54,661 nucleotides of DNA from positions 1-54,661 of the forward strand of contig JAADHO010000166.1 of the NCBI GenBank assembly GCA_013151775.1. Direction: 5' to 3'. This stretch comes from Deltaproteobacteria bacterium (GTDB lineage: Bacteria; Myxococcota_A; Polyangia; Polyangiales; Houyiibacteriaceae). Below, in pieces: positions 33,896 to 42,722 of the stretch (positions within the stretch are counted from its first letter, which is position 1; the number at the start of each line of letters is the position of its first letter). A program made the position numbers and the translations under genes. Below the pieces are notes generated by a model. The model did not search any database. It was given only the letters and a program-made list of their open reading frames with translations, and was not told the DNA's origin.

Positions 33896-36800
33896 TCAAG
33901 GCAAGAAGCTCGTCACAAACGCGTCACGTCCACCCGCATTCGTCTGCCCGGGCCAACGGCGGTAGAGCGTGTTTCCCGCGAGATACACGAGACCGTAGCT
34001 GTCGATAGCCATAGAATAGACGCTATCGAACCCATCCGTGCCCAACTGCCAGCCGGTCATCGCGGTGCCAACCGGGCTATATCGCGCCACAAAGGCGTCA
34101 GTGAATCCGAGATTTGTTCCCGTGAGTGCGCCCGATGTATCCCCGGAGATATAGATGGTACCAACCGCATCCACGGCCAGCGAGCGACCGTAGTCGTCAC
34201 CTGCGGTTCCGAGTTGACGACCCCAGATAAGGCTACCGAGAACACTGTACTTTCGCACGAACACGTCATTGGCTCCGGCATTGGCAGCGTCGATACTACC
34301 GTTAGTGTATCCCCCGACGTACACATTTCCATTCCCATCCAACACCACCGACTGACAAATGTCACTGCCGGAACTGCCGAATTGCTGCGTCCAGAGCAAG
34401 CCACCGCTGCTCGTGTACTTACGAATGAACACATCCCATCCGCCGAGATTAGCCCCCTCAAGTGCGCCTGTGGTCTGGCCGCCAACGTAAACGTTGCCGC
34501 TAGCATCCACCGCCACGGTTTGTCCAACATCGGCAGAAGCAAGTCCAAACTGGCGCCCCCAGACCAACACACCTGCATTGGTGTACTTACGAACAAATAC
34601 GTCTTCAAGGCCAGCAGCTGCCCCATCGAGTGCCGAAGTCGTAGACCCTGCAATGTACAGGTTCCCTGCCGAATCCAACGCGATAGAGTTGGCAACATCA
34701 CTTGGAGGCGGAGATGTCCATGGAGCTCCAAACTGTTGACTCCAAACCAACACACCGGTGCTACTGTACTTGCGTGCGAATACATCCCATCCTCCAAGAT
34801 TACCGGAATCCAACGAACCGGCCGTCCTGCCGACAACGTATGCACTGCCCACGGCATCCACCACTAACTGTAACGCCTCATCCTGCGTCCAGGTTCCAAA
34901 CTGACGCGTCCACAATACGTTTCCTAAATCGTCGTACTTACGTATAAATGCATCTTCATTACCAGCATTTGTACCTACAATAGATCCGCGAGTGTAACCT
35001 ACGACATAGACATTTCCACTTCCATCGACTGCAACGGAGCGACCAAAATCGTCGCTGGTGGTGCCAAACTCTCGTGTCCACGGCAATCCACACGAGCTTC
35101 CTCCCGACCGAGGTACATAACCGGCAGCACATGTACCACAGCTCTGATCTGACGCTGTGGTGCAGACTATCTGTACGCAGTTGGCAATGCCGATCGGGCT
35201 GCAGCTCGCACACACGCGATCCGACGCCGACGTGGGCGCGACGCTCTCGTAGCTACCGGCACTGCATGTGCTCCACGCGGTGCAGCTCGAGGCGTTGGTC
35301 GTGGCACTGTATTCGTTCATCGGACACACCGTGCAGGTGCGGTTTGCGCTCGCTGACGGCGTGTTGCTCACATAGGTGCCAGCACTGCATGTGCTCCAAA
35401 CGGTGCAGCTCGTCGCGTTGCTCGCCGTGTTGTACTGGCCCGCTGCACACGCAGCACAGGTCCGGTCGCTCGTCGACGTTCCCCAGCTCGTCACGTAGGA
35501 GCCCGCGCCGCAGCTCGTCCACGACGTGCAGCTCGTCGCATTCGTCCCCGCGCTATACGCGCCTACACCGCACACCGAGCACGTCCGGTCGCTCGTCGAC
35601 GTTCCCGAGCTCGCCACGTACTCGCCCGCGCCGCAGCTCGTCCACCCAGTGCAGCTCGTCGCGTTGGCGCCGCTGCTGTAGGTCCCCGCAGCGCACGCGG
35701 AGCATGTCCGATCCGTCGTCGCGCTCCCCGCGCTCGTCACGTAGGAGCCCGCGCCACAGCTCGTCCACGACGTGCAGCTCGTCGCGTTCGTCCCCGCGCT
35801 ATACGCGCCAGAGGCGCACGCAGCACAGGTCCGGTCGCTCGTCGACGTTCCCGAGCTCGCCACGTACTCACCCGCAGCACAACTCGTCCACCCAGTGCAG
35901 CTCGTCGCGTTCGTCCCCGTGCTGTACGCGCCCGCAGCGCACGCGGAGCATGTCCGATCCGTCGTCGACGTCCCCGCGCTCGCCACGTAGGAGCCCGCGC
36001 CGCAGCTCGTCCACGACGTGCAGCTCACGGCGTTCGTGCCCGCGCTGTACGCGCCAGAGGCACACGCAGCACAGGTCCGGTCGCTCGTCGACGTCCCCGC
36101 GCTCGTCACGTAGGAGCCCGCGCCGCAGCTCGTCCACGAAGTGCAGGTCGTCGCATTCGTGCCCGCGCTGTACGTGCCCGCGCCGCACGCCGAGCACGTC
36201 CGATTCGTCGTCGCGCTCCCCGCACTCGTCACGTACTCGCCCGCGCCGCAGCTCGTCCACGCGCTGCAGCTCAGCGCGTTGGCGCCGCCGCTGTACGTCC
36301 CCGCAGCGCACGCGGAGCACGTCCGATTCGTCGTCGTGCTCCCCGCGCTCGTCACGTACTCGCCCGCGCCACAGCTCGTCCACGAAGTGCAGCTCAGCGC
36401 GTTCGTGCCCGCGCTGTACGTGCCCGCGCCGCACGCCGAGCATGTCCGGTCACTCGTCGACGTTCCCGAGCTGGTGACGTACTCACCCGCAGCACAACTC
36501 GTCCACCCAGTGCAGCTCGTCGCGTTCGTACCCGCGCTGTACTCACCCACAGCGCACGCCGAGCACGTCCGGTCACTCGTCGACGTTCCCGAGCTGGTGA
36601 CGTAGGAGCCCGCGCCGCAGCTCGTCCACGCAGTGCAGCTCAGCGCGTTCGTTCCCGTGCTGTACTCACCCACAGCGCACGCCATGCACACGCGATCCGT
36701 CGTCAACGTCCCCGCGGTCGACACGTACTCACCCACAGCGCACGTGGTCCATGCAGTGCAGCTCAGCGCGTTCGTCCCCGCGCTGTACTCACCCGTAGCG

Positions 36801-39040
36801 CAAGCACCACACGTCCGGTCGCTCGTCGACGTCCCCGCGCTCGTCACATACTCGCCCGCGCCGCACGTCGCCCACGCGCTGCAGCTCAGCGCATTCGTCC
36901 CCGTGCTGTACTCACCCACAGCGCACGCCATGCACACGCGATCCGTCGTCGACGTCCCCGCGGCCGACACGTACTCACCCACAGCGCACGTCGTCCACGG
37001 AGTGCAGCTCAGCGCGTTCGCCCCCGCGCTGTACTCACCCGTAGCGCACGCCATGCACACGCGATCCGTCGTCAACGTCCCCGCCGCCGACACGTACTCA
37101 CCCACAGCGCACGTGGCCCATGCAGTGCAGCTCAGCGCGTTCGTACCCGCGCTGTACTCACCCGTAGCGCACGCCATGCACACGCGATCCGCCGCCGCGC
37201 TGCCCGCACTCGTCACGTAGGAGCCCGCACCGCACGTCGTCAACGACGTGCAGCTCAGCGCATTCGTCCCCGTGCTGTACTCACCCACAGCGCACGCCAT
37301 GCACACGCGATCCGTTGTCGCGTCCCCAGCGCTCGCCACATACTCGCCCGCACCGCACGTCGTCCACGCAGTGCAGCTCAGCGCATTCGTCCCCGTGCTG
37401 TACGCGCCCGCAGCGCACGCCGAGCACGTCCGATCACTCGCCGCGCTGCCCGCGCTCGTCACATAGGAGCCCGCACCACAGCTCGTCCACGCAGTGCAAC
37501 TGACCGCGTTGCTCCCCACGCTGTACGCGCCCGCAGCGCACGCCGAGCACGTCCGATCGCTCGTCGCGTCCCCAGCGCTCGCCACATACTCGCCCGCGCC
37601 GCACATCGTCCACACGGTGCAACTGACCGCGTTGCTCCCCGCGCTGTACTCACCCACCGCGCACGCCATGCACACGCGGTCGGTGACGGCGTCTCCCTCA
37701 CTCGTCACATAGCTGCCGACGGAGCAGGTCGTACGCGCTACGCACACGGTCGCCGGGTCTGCGTCGTCGTCCCAGGTGCCGTCGCCGCTGTCGCACGCGA
37801 CCACGGGCGCTGTGTCGCCCGCGCAGTACTCGCCCACCGCACAGGGTTCACAGGTTGGTGCGGACGTGGCGGTGCCGGGAGCGGTCTGCAGCGTGCCCGG
37901 CGCGCATGCGCCCACGTCTACACACACCGATTGATTCGCCCCCGATGTGTACGTCCCCGCTGCACACGTCGCGCATGTGCGGTCGCTCGACGTCGTGCCG
38001 GCAGCGCTCACGAACTCACCCGCAACGCAGTCACTCCACAGATCGCAAGTCGGCGTGTTCTCTGCCGTACTGAAGCTCCCGCTCACGCATGCGGCGCAGG
38101 TCTGGTCCGCCGTCACGGACCCTGAGGTCGCCACGGACTCACCTGCCGCACACACGGTCCATGGGGCGCAGCTCGTCGCATTCGCTGTCGTACTGTACTC
38201 GCCGCTCGCACAGGCTGCGCACGTCCTATCCAACGTCGCCGAGGGCGTGTTGCTCGCATACGAGCCCGGCGTGCACTCGCTCCATACTGCGCAACTCATC
38301 GCGTTCTCGGCCGTGCTGAAGCTCCCGTCCCCGCAAGCCTCGCACACGCGATCGGTCGTCGCGTCGCCTTCGGTCAGCACCGCGCTGCCCGCCGCACAGA
38401 GGGTGCGGTCCGCACACGCCGTGGACGGATCCGCGTCGTGATCCCAAGTGCCGTCACCGCACGCCATCCGCGGCACATCTCCACCCGCGCAGTATTCGCC
38501 CACCGCGCAGGGCTCGCACACGGCGGCTGTCGTCGATGTCACGGGAGCGGTCTGCTCAGTCCCTGGCGGGCAATCGTCCGCGGTGACGCACATCGACTGA
38601 TTCGCGTCCGTCGTGTAGGTCCCCGCTTCGCAATCCGCACAGGTCTGATCTGCGGCCGCGCTGCCCTCCGTCGTCACGAAGGTGCCCGCCTCGCAAGCCG
38701 TCCACGGCGCACACTCGGTGGCGTCCACACCCGTGCTGAACGTCCCGCTCGCACAGCCCGCACACACTTGGTCACTGGTAGCGGTGCCGGCGGTCGACAC
38801 ATACTGACCCGCCTCGCAGGCGGTCCACCCCAAGCACACGGTCGCGGCGTCTGCGTCGTCATCATACGTGCCACTCGCGCAAGGCTCCGCGACGCCACCG
38901 TCACCCGCATCGCTCCCTCCATCACCAGCATCGAGCGCCGAACCATCGATCGGAACTGCTGGCTGCCCACCGCAGCCCGACGCAGCGCCCCACAGCGCGA
39001 TCACACCCACCGACCAAGCAAGAACCTTCGACAACCGCAT
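33896..39040 (-). CDS. giant lipoprotein with 41-residue Cys repeats and SBBP propeller
   Basis: The ATG at 39040 has GAGGTGG five bases upstream and gives a lipoprotein signal ending A-A-S-G-C; the product is 1714 residues. After a D-A-G-D-G-G linker come about ten diverged and then about twenty very similar 41-residue repeats of the form T-C-S-A-C-A-x-G-x-Y-S-x-G-T-N-A with three further conserved positions C-T-x-W-T-x-C, a TNF-receptor-like Cys pattern. The last 400 residues are about seven SBBP repeats (G-N-V-Y-V-x-G-Y-T, D-V-F-V-R-K-Y, L-W-x-R-Q-F-G) that should form a beta-propeller. The propeller DNA (about 33.9-35.1 kb) is visibly lower in GC than the rest, suggesting a separate origin. 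It is probably an adhesin or surface fibre. Confidence 0.9.
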   Translation of the reverse strand: MRLSKVLAWSVGVIALWGAASGCGGQPAVPIDGSALDAGDGGSDAGDGGVAEPCASGTYDDDADAATVCLGWTACEAGQYVSTAGTATSDQVCAGCASGTFSTGVDATECAPWTACEAGTFVTTEGSAAADQTCADCEAGTYTTDANQSMCVTADDCPPGTEQTAPVTSTTAAVCEPCAVGEYCAGGDVPRMACGDGTWDHDADPSTACADRTLCAAGSAVLTEGDATTDRVCEACGDGSFSTAENAMSCAVWSECTPGSYASNTPSATLDRTCAACASGEYSTTANATSCAPWTVCAAGESVATSGSVTADQTCAACVSGSFSTAENTPTCDLWSDCVAGEFVSAAGTTSSDRTCATCAAGTYTSGANQSVCVDVGACAPGTLQTAPGTATSAPTCEPCAVGEYCAGDTAPVVACDSGDGTWDDDADPATVCVARTTCSVGSYVTSEGDAVTDRVCMACAVGEYSAGSNAVSCTVWTMCGAGEYVASAGDATSDRTCSACAAGAYSVGSNAVSCTAWTSCGAGSYVTSAGSAASDRTCSACAAGAYSTGTNALSCTAWTTCGAGEYVASAGDATTDRVCMACAVGEYSTGTNALSCTSLTTCGAGSYVTSAGSAAADRVCMACATGEYSAGTNALSCTAWATCAVGEYVSAAGTLTTDRVCMACATGEYSAGANALSCTPWTTCAVGEYVSAAGTSTTDRVCMACAVGEYSTGTNALSCSAWATCGAGEYVTSAGTSTSDRTCGACATGEYSAGTNALSCTAWTTCAVGEYVSTAGTLTTDRVCMACAVGEYSTGTNALSCTAWTSCGAGSYVTSSGTSTSDRTCSACAVGEYSAGTNATSCTGWTSCAAGEYVTSSGTSTSDRTCSACGAGTYSAGTNALSCTSWTSCGAGEYVTSAGSTTTNRTCSACAAGTYSGGANALSCSAWTSCGAGEYVTSAGSATTNRTCSACGAGTYSAGTNATTCTSWTSCGAGSYVTSAGTSTSDRTCAACASGAYSAGTNAVSCTSWTSCGAGSYVASAGTSTTDRTCSACAAGAYSTGTNATSCTGWTSCAAGEYVASSGTSTSDRTCAACASGAYSAGTNATSCTSWTSCGAGSYVTSAGSATTDRTCSACAAGTYSSGANATSCTGWTSCGAGEYVASSGTSTSDRTCSVCGVGAYSAGTNATSCTSWTSCGAGSYVTSWGTSTSDRTCAACAAGQYNTASNATSCTVWSTCSAGTYVSNTPSASANRTCTVCPMNEYSATTNASSCTAWSTCSAGSYESVAPTSASDRVCASCSPIGIANCVQIVCTTASDQSCGTCAAGYVPRSGGSSCGLPWTREFGTTSDDFGRSVAVDGSGNVYVVGYTRGSIVGTNAGNEDAFIRKYDDLGNVLWTRQFGTWTQDEALQLVVDAVGSAYVVGRTAGSLDSGNLGGWDVFARKYSSTGVLVWSQQFGAPWTSPPPSDVANSIALDSAGNLYIAGSTTSALDGAAAGLEDVFVRKYTNAGVLVWGRQFGLASADVGQTVAVDASGNVYVGGQTTGALEGANLGGWDVFIRKYTSSGGLLWTQQFGSSGSDICQSVVLDGNGNVYVGGYTNGSIDAANAGANDVFVRKYSVLGSLIWGRQLGTAGDDYGRSLAVDAVGTIYISGDTSGALTGTNLGFTDAFVARYSPVGTAMTGWQLGTDGFDSVYSMAIDSYGLVYLAGNTLYRRWPGQTNAGGRDAFVTSFLP
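35216..37676 (-). repeat. about twenty tandem 123-bp coding repeats
   Basis: The DNA coding for the 41-residue repeats recurs every 123 bp, with nearly identical blocks. The limits are estimated from the protein repeats. It can expand or shrink by recombination and may collapse in short-read assemblies. Confidence 0.85.
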
Positions 39041-39267
39041 CACGTCCACCTCGTTCGTCGTGCTCAGCGGCCCGATTCCGTACAGCAAACACTGCCCGGC
39101 ACAGTGACGACAAACGCGATGTTCCACCATCCCCCGAACAGGGGATGGTCGCGTACGCCAGCCACGTCGGCGGCGAATCGCGCTGAAGATTGCGACACCG
39201 CGCCGCTGCGAGTCTGTGGACCTGACGGGATGTCCGCACTTCCAGCGATCTCCGTACCGGAACGCGC

Positions 39268-39273
39268 TAGAGT
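39268..39273 (+). promoter_or_regulatory. candidate -10 box of a leaderless message
   Basis: TAGAGT lies 6 nt (CTCGCC) before the ATG at 39280, with no Shine-Dalgarno sequence. The same spacer CTCGCC precedes the start at 43991. Confidence 0.45.
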
Positions 39274-39279
39274 CTCGCC

Positions 39280-39642
39280 ATGCTCGGGCCCACCGACTGG
39301 CGCTCATGTGTCGCGCCTCGCGCTCTCGTCCTGCTCGCGCTGGCGATCTGCCTGCTGCCGACGGCACGGGTGTCAGGCCAACCCACGCCCGCAGACAGCG
39401 CACGGGACCGCGTCGACCGGCTCGATGCATCCTTGGACGCGAAGCTCTCTGAACTCGCAGATGCGGAAGTCGGTGCGCCGGCGCGCTTGCTGGCCGACGC
39501 GCATCGCATCGACGCCGAGCGCATCAACGCCATCGAGAGCCTGAACCGCGACGCTCACGAACAGGTCATGGGCGTGGGTCTGCGCGGCCGACGCGAGCTG
39601 GAACGCGAGACCACACTGCTCGCGCTTGGCGGACCCATCTAG
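39280..39642 (+). CDS. small secreted helical protein
   Basis: The 120-residue product has an N-terminal signal peptide (A-L-V-L-L-A-L-A-I-C-L-L-P, cleavage near V-S-G-Q). A charged stretch follows with heptad-like spacing (R-V-D-R-L-D-A-S-L-D-A-K-L-S-E-L-A-D), which suggests a coiled coil. No family is recognised. It diverges from the giant lipoprotein gene across about 240 bp and faces the transposase remnant. The start is supported by the TAGAGT box and the signal peptide rather than by a ribosome site. Confidence 0.65.
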   Translation: MLGPTDWRSCVAPRALVLLALAICLLPTARVSGQPTPADSARDRVDRLDASLDAKLSELADAEVGAPARLLADAHRIDAERINAIESLNRDAHEQVMGVGLRGRRELERETTLLALGGPI

Positions 39643-39657
39643 GTGCGCGATCTACTC

Positions 39658-40193
39658 CGTGCTCGCTGAGACGCTCGAGGGCCAGCGGTGGGCGCGCGAT
39701 GTAGCACAGCCGCTCGAGGCCGCGGCTGTCGCAGCCCTCGACCCGCACCTTGGCGTGCACGTTCACGCCGCCCACCTCCGCGACGGCGCCGGTCGGCTCG
39801 AGGGAGAGTCGCACGGGCCCGGTGAGCTTGCCGGTCCGCTGGCCGGCGCGCTCGCCGAGCAGGCTGACGTCGGAGGCCGAGGCGTCGTAGCAGCTCGCGG
39901 AAGCGCAGCTCACCGTCGGCGTCGCGCACCCACACGCCGTCGGCGGCCAACGTGTGGAAGTGTACGTTGAGCCGGACCGCGCGGTCGCTCCGCTGCACCA
40001 GCGTGATGGCGCCGACCTGGGCCTCGCTCACCGAGCGCAGGCCGAACTCACGCTTGGCGGCATATCTGTCGAGCACCGCATGCTCTATCGCATGCAGGGT
40101 GACACGCGCGGCGGCGTGAGATTCCACGACTACCGTACCCTCGTCGCCGACGCCGAAGCGAGTCCGCTCGTGTGCGCGCTTGAACGTCGGCAC
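39658..40193 (-). pseudogene. IS91-like (Y2, HUH) transposase remnant
   Basis: One frame reads V-G-A-I-T-L-V-Q-R ... L-N-V-H-F-H-T-L-A-A-D-G-V-W-V, the metal-binding HUH region of IS91-family transposases. After a frameshift near 39905 a second frame gives V-N-V-H-A-K-V and G-L-E-R-L-C-Y-I-A-R-P-P-L-A-L-E-R-L, the following family segment. The N-terminal zinc-binding part and the C-terminal end are missing. It fills the space between two intact genes and is a dead insertion-sequence fragment. Confidence 0.78.
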
Positions 40194-40227
40194 GCGGCGG
40201 AGCCATGAGCTTTCGAGAGCGAGCTGC

Positions 40228-40233
40228 TATCCT
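40228..40233 (+). promoter_or_regulatory. candidate -10 box of a leaderless message
   Basis: TATCCT lies 5 nt before the ATG at 40239. No good Shine-Dalgarno sequence is seen at the usual distance. Confidence 0.35.
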
Positions 40234-40238
40234 CGGGC

Positions 40239-41123
40239 ATGCGGCGTTTCTCTCGGGTTCGACTTCCCATCCTCGTGCTCCTCTTGCTCGGCTGTCAGGG
40301 TGAGTTAGCCGGCGGCTCCGATGCGGGGCGAGCTCGCGATGGCGGCGCCTCCGATTCGGCACTGCCAGACGCGAACGCCTCCGACTCGGGCACACGCGAC
40401 TCGGGCGTCGTCGACTCGGGCACACGCGACTCGGGCACACGCGACTCGGGCACGCCGATGGGGTCGCTCACGCCAGCTCGTGGAGCCTCCTCTGGGGGCA
40501 GCGGCGGAGGCGCTGCGGACGGCGCGTCACGCACGGCGCCCGGAGGACAGGCCTACCTCTTGCGCGTGCCCACGAGCTATCGCGACGGCGTGCCCAACGG
40601 CTTGATGATCGTGTTCAGCGGCACGGAGGGCGCGCGCACGATGATGATGAACTTGCAGGGAGCGGCACCCTCCCTCGGCCTCGGGGACCTCATCTTCGCC
40701 GTGCTCGACGGCGTCGAGACCTATGGCAACGGTGCCGCGGGCGCCGCCGTGCTCGACGACGTGCGCGCCAAGTACGACATCGACAACGACCGCACCTTCC
40801 TCTTGAGCGAATCCGCCGGTACCCGCGCCGGACTCGAGCTGGGTCTCGACCTGCGCCAGAGCTACTTCGCCGCCTACTGGGCCAACGACGTCAACGCGAC
40901 CCGCGCCCCCAGCTCGAGCGCCGCGAGCCTAGGCTTCGCGCCCCATGGCAACGCGGGTCCCGGTGGCGACTTCGTGGACGCCCAGAGCATCGTCGACGGT
41001 ATGCGAGCCCAGGGCTACCGCCTGCCCAGCCCCGCACCCTACGCTGGAGCCGGTGCCGGCACGCATGGCGACCCCAACCAGTTCGTGGCGGCGCTGCGCT
41101 TCTTCGTCGGCAAGAGTCGCTGA
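40239..41123 (+). CDS. lipoprotein with alpha/beta-hydrolase-like (esterase/depolymerase) domain
   Basis: The 294-residue protein has a lipobox L-L-L-L-G-C near residue 19 and a repetitive linker (T-R-D-S-G, coded by about 15-bp repeats). The rest resembles a secreted esterase: A-Y-L-L-R-V-P-T-S-Y, L-M-I-V-F-S-G-T-E-G, a candidate nucleophile elbow L-L-S-E-S-A-G-T-R-A in place of G-x-S-x-G, and a C-terminal A-G-T-H-G-D-P that could carry the catalytic His. PHB-depolymerase-type or feruloyl-esterase-type enzymes have this order. The atypical elbow leaves activity open. It converges with the zinc-ribbon gene. Confidence 0.7.
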   Translation: MRRFSRVRLPILVLLLLGCQGELAGGSDAGRARDGGASDSALPDANASDSGTRDSGVVDSGTRDSGTRDSGTPMGSLTPARGASSGGSGGGAADGASRTAPGGQAYLLRVPTSYRDGVPNGLMIVFSGTEGARTMMMNLQGAAPSLGLGDLIFAVLDGVETYGNGAAGAAVLDDVRAKYDIDNDRTFLLSESAGTRAGLELGLDLRQSYFAAYWANDVNATRAPSSSAASLGFAPHGNAGPGGDFVDAQSIVDGMRAQGYRLPSPAPYAGAGAGTHGDPNQFVAALRFFVGKSR

Positions 41124-41134
41124 ATGCTCGGCGT

Positions 41135-41977
41135 TCACCCAGCGGCTTCGCGACCGCCGAGGCGCACGATCAGCAAGGGGGCCGTTGGCGAACCGCAGAA
41201 CTCCAGCATGCGCCCGGCTTCGCGATAGGACGCCGGCTCTTCGCCTCGGACGTCCGCGCGCATCGGCGCCGCGCTGGCGTTGCCGTAGACTTCAATCTCA
41301 TCGCCCGCGAGCAGGCGCGTCTCGCCCGGCTCCCCCGGAGCGAAGACAGGCTCGGGCGCCAGCAACACGGCGTCGTCGTCGATCCACGCCACGCCAGAGT
41401 CGTCCGCCACGCTGAAGCGACCCACTCGGCGACTCGTCAAGAGCCAGCGCTTCGTGTGGCGCACCGTACCCCCCCGAGAGTAGGACACCTCTTCGGTGCT
41501 CTTCAGCTCTCGCCGTACGCGTGCCGCGCACGCATCGCCCTCGGCCACTACGGGGTCTACGATTCGCACCTTGCCGCGCACGGCGACGGGCTGCGGTGCA
41601 TCACCCGCGCGCTCCAGCCAGTTGGCGATCGGCGCCACCTCGAGCCCGCGGCGCGCAGACTTCATCTGACGACGCCGGCGGGCTGGATCACTGCGGATCT
41701 GACGCGCCAAGAATGCGCCCCCGCCTACGCCACCCAAGAGCAGGGCGCCCACGGGGCCAAGCCCGCCGAAGAGTACCGCACCGAGCGCGGCCGTCCCCAG
41801 CGTCGTGGCGGAGCCCATCAGCCACGGATGCGTGGAGGGCGCCCGCTCCTCGCAGGCGAGATACTCGAGCGCCGTGCCATCGCGCGCGACTCGCGGTGTG
41901 TGGCACTTCGAACAGAAGGACTCGACGGCGTCACGAGACTCACACTTAGGGCAATACAAGGGGCGGATGTAGCGCAT
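41135..41977 (-). CDS. zinc-ribbon membrane protein with GIDE-like domain
   Basis: The 280-residue protein begins with a zinc ribbon (C-P-K-C at 9-12 and C-S-K-C at 22-25). Two glycine-rich hydrophobic segments follow (about 52-90). The C-terminal half has the features of the GIDE/BAM domain of MUL1-type proteins: V-A-V-R-G-K-V-R, a charged strand V-R-R-E-L-K-S-T-E-E-V-S-Y, and D-D-S-G-V-A-W-I-D. In eukaryotes this domain sits in membrane E3 ligases; here no RING is present. The ATG at 41977 starts four bases from a 38-bp repeat that occurs again beyond the SUFU gene. The domain call is moderate. Confidence 0.68.
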   Translation of the reverse strand: MRYIRPLYCPKCESRDAVESFCSKCHTPRVARDGTALEYLACEERAPSTHPWLMGSATTLGTAALGAVLFGGLGPVGALLLGGVGGGAFLARQIRSDPARRRRQMKSARRGLEVAPIANWLERAGDAPQPVAVRGKVRIVDPVVAEGDACAARVRRELKSTEEVSYSRGGTVRHTKRWLLTSRRVGRFSVADDSGVAWIDDDAVLLAPEPVFAPGEPGETRLLAGDEIEVYGNASAAPMRADVRGEEPASYREAGRMLEFCGSPTAPLLIVRLGGREAAG

Positions 41978-41980
41978 GGC

Positions 41981-42018
41981 GGTAAGGACATCCCAATGGG
42001 CAAAAGCAGCGATCGCCG
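41981..42018. repeat. 38-bp direct repeat, left copy
   Basis: The sequence starting GGTAAGGACATCCCAATGGG and ending GCGATCGCCG is identical to 42897-42934. The copies bracket the SUFU-domain gene. Weak similarity continues to the left (GGATGT-AGCG). Confidence 0.9.
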
Positions 42019-42026
42019 GCGGTCGC

Positions 42027-42722
42027 TCAGCCGCCCGCGTCTGTCAGCAGGAGCGGATTCTCTGCCAATAGCGCTGCGAGCGTCGCATCGCCATGACCCT
42101 CCCGTTCGTCGTTCATCATCGACGCGACGGTCTCGGGGTCGATGCCCACCGCCAAGAGAAAGAGCAACTCACCGCTCGCGGTCGCCACGACGCCGAGCTC
42201 GGGATCGCGCGTGAACGCGAGGTTGCTGATCTCCGTGTGGGGTGCGAGCACTCCCGGTGGACCTTCCCACCAATGACCGACGGCGAAAGGTCGCCCGGTC
42301 CGCTGCACGCGACGCGCGAGCATGTTGAGCATCGCGATCGGCCACTGCGGAGCGTTCTTGGCGAGAGCCTCCGAAAACGAAGATCCGTCACCGCCGCGAT
42401 CCGAGGGCGTCGCGCGCAGACGGAACGTGAGTTCGGCGCCCATCACCTGCGCTAGGCCGAACGAGACGTAGTGCCAATGTGGCCCCTGCGTGTTCCAGAA
42501 GATCGAGACACCATGCAGGGGATCGGGCCCTCCGTCTTCGAACGCCACGAGGGCGCCGTAGTGGAAGGACCGCTGCTCTCCATAGACCTCGGCGAGCCGC
42601 TGCGTGATGGCTTGCAGGTCGGCGTCGTCCGCTCGCTCCCTTGGAGTCAGCTGATGCGCCTCGCCACCCGACTTCGGTACACTCTCGCCGACCTTTCCGA
42701 AGAGCTTCCGGATCCAATTCAT
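42027..42722 (-). CDS. SUFU (suppressor of fused) domain protein
   Basis: The ATG at 42722 has GAGG six bases upstream and gives a 231-residue protein. The segment L-H-G-V-S-I-F-W-N-T followed by P-H-W-H-Y-V-S-F-G-L is a close match to the core of bacterial SUFU-domain proteins, and the following strands (L-T-F-R-L-R-A, P-F-A-V-G-H-W-W) fit. Many bacterial SUFU proteins are immunity proteins in polymorphic toxin systems, but no toxin gene adjoins it. It lies between two exact 38-bp direct repeats and next to a gene fragment, so it looks like an inserted unit. A GTG two codons earlier is possible. The domain call is strong; the role is inferred. Confidence 0.85.
   Translation of the reverse strand: MNWIRKLFGKVGESVPKSGGEAHQLTPRERADDADLQAITQRLAEVYGEQRSFHYGALVAFEDGGPDPLHGVSIFWNTQGPHWHYVSFGLAQVMGAELTFRLRATPSDRGGDGSSFSEALAKNAPQWPIAMLNMLARRVQRTGRPFAVGHWWEGPPGVLAPHTEISNLAFTRDPELGVVATASGELLFLLAVGIDPETVASMMNDEREGHGDATLAALLAENPLLLTDAGG

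Noticed and set aside
35216-37676. Regular 123-bp repeats that could be taken for a CRISPR-like or satellite array
   Set aside because: The repeats are in frame within one long gene and keep a 41-residue protein pattern; there are no short spacers and no cas genes.
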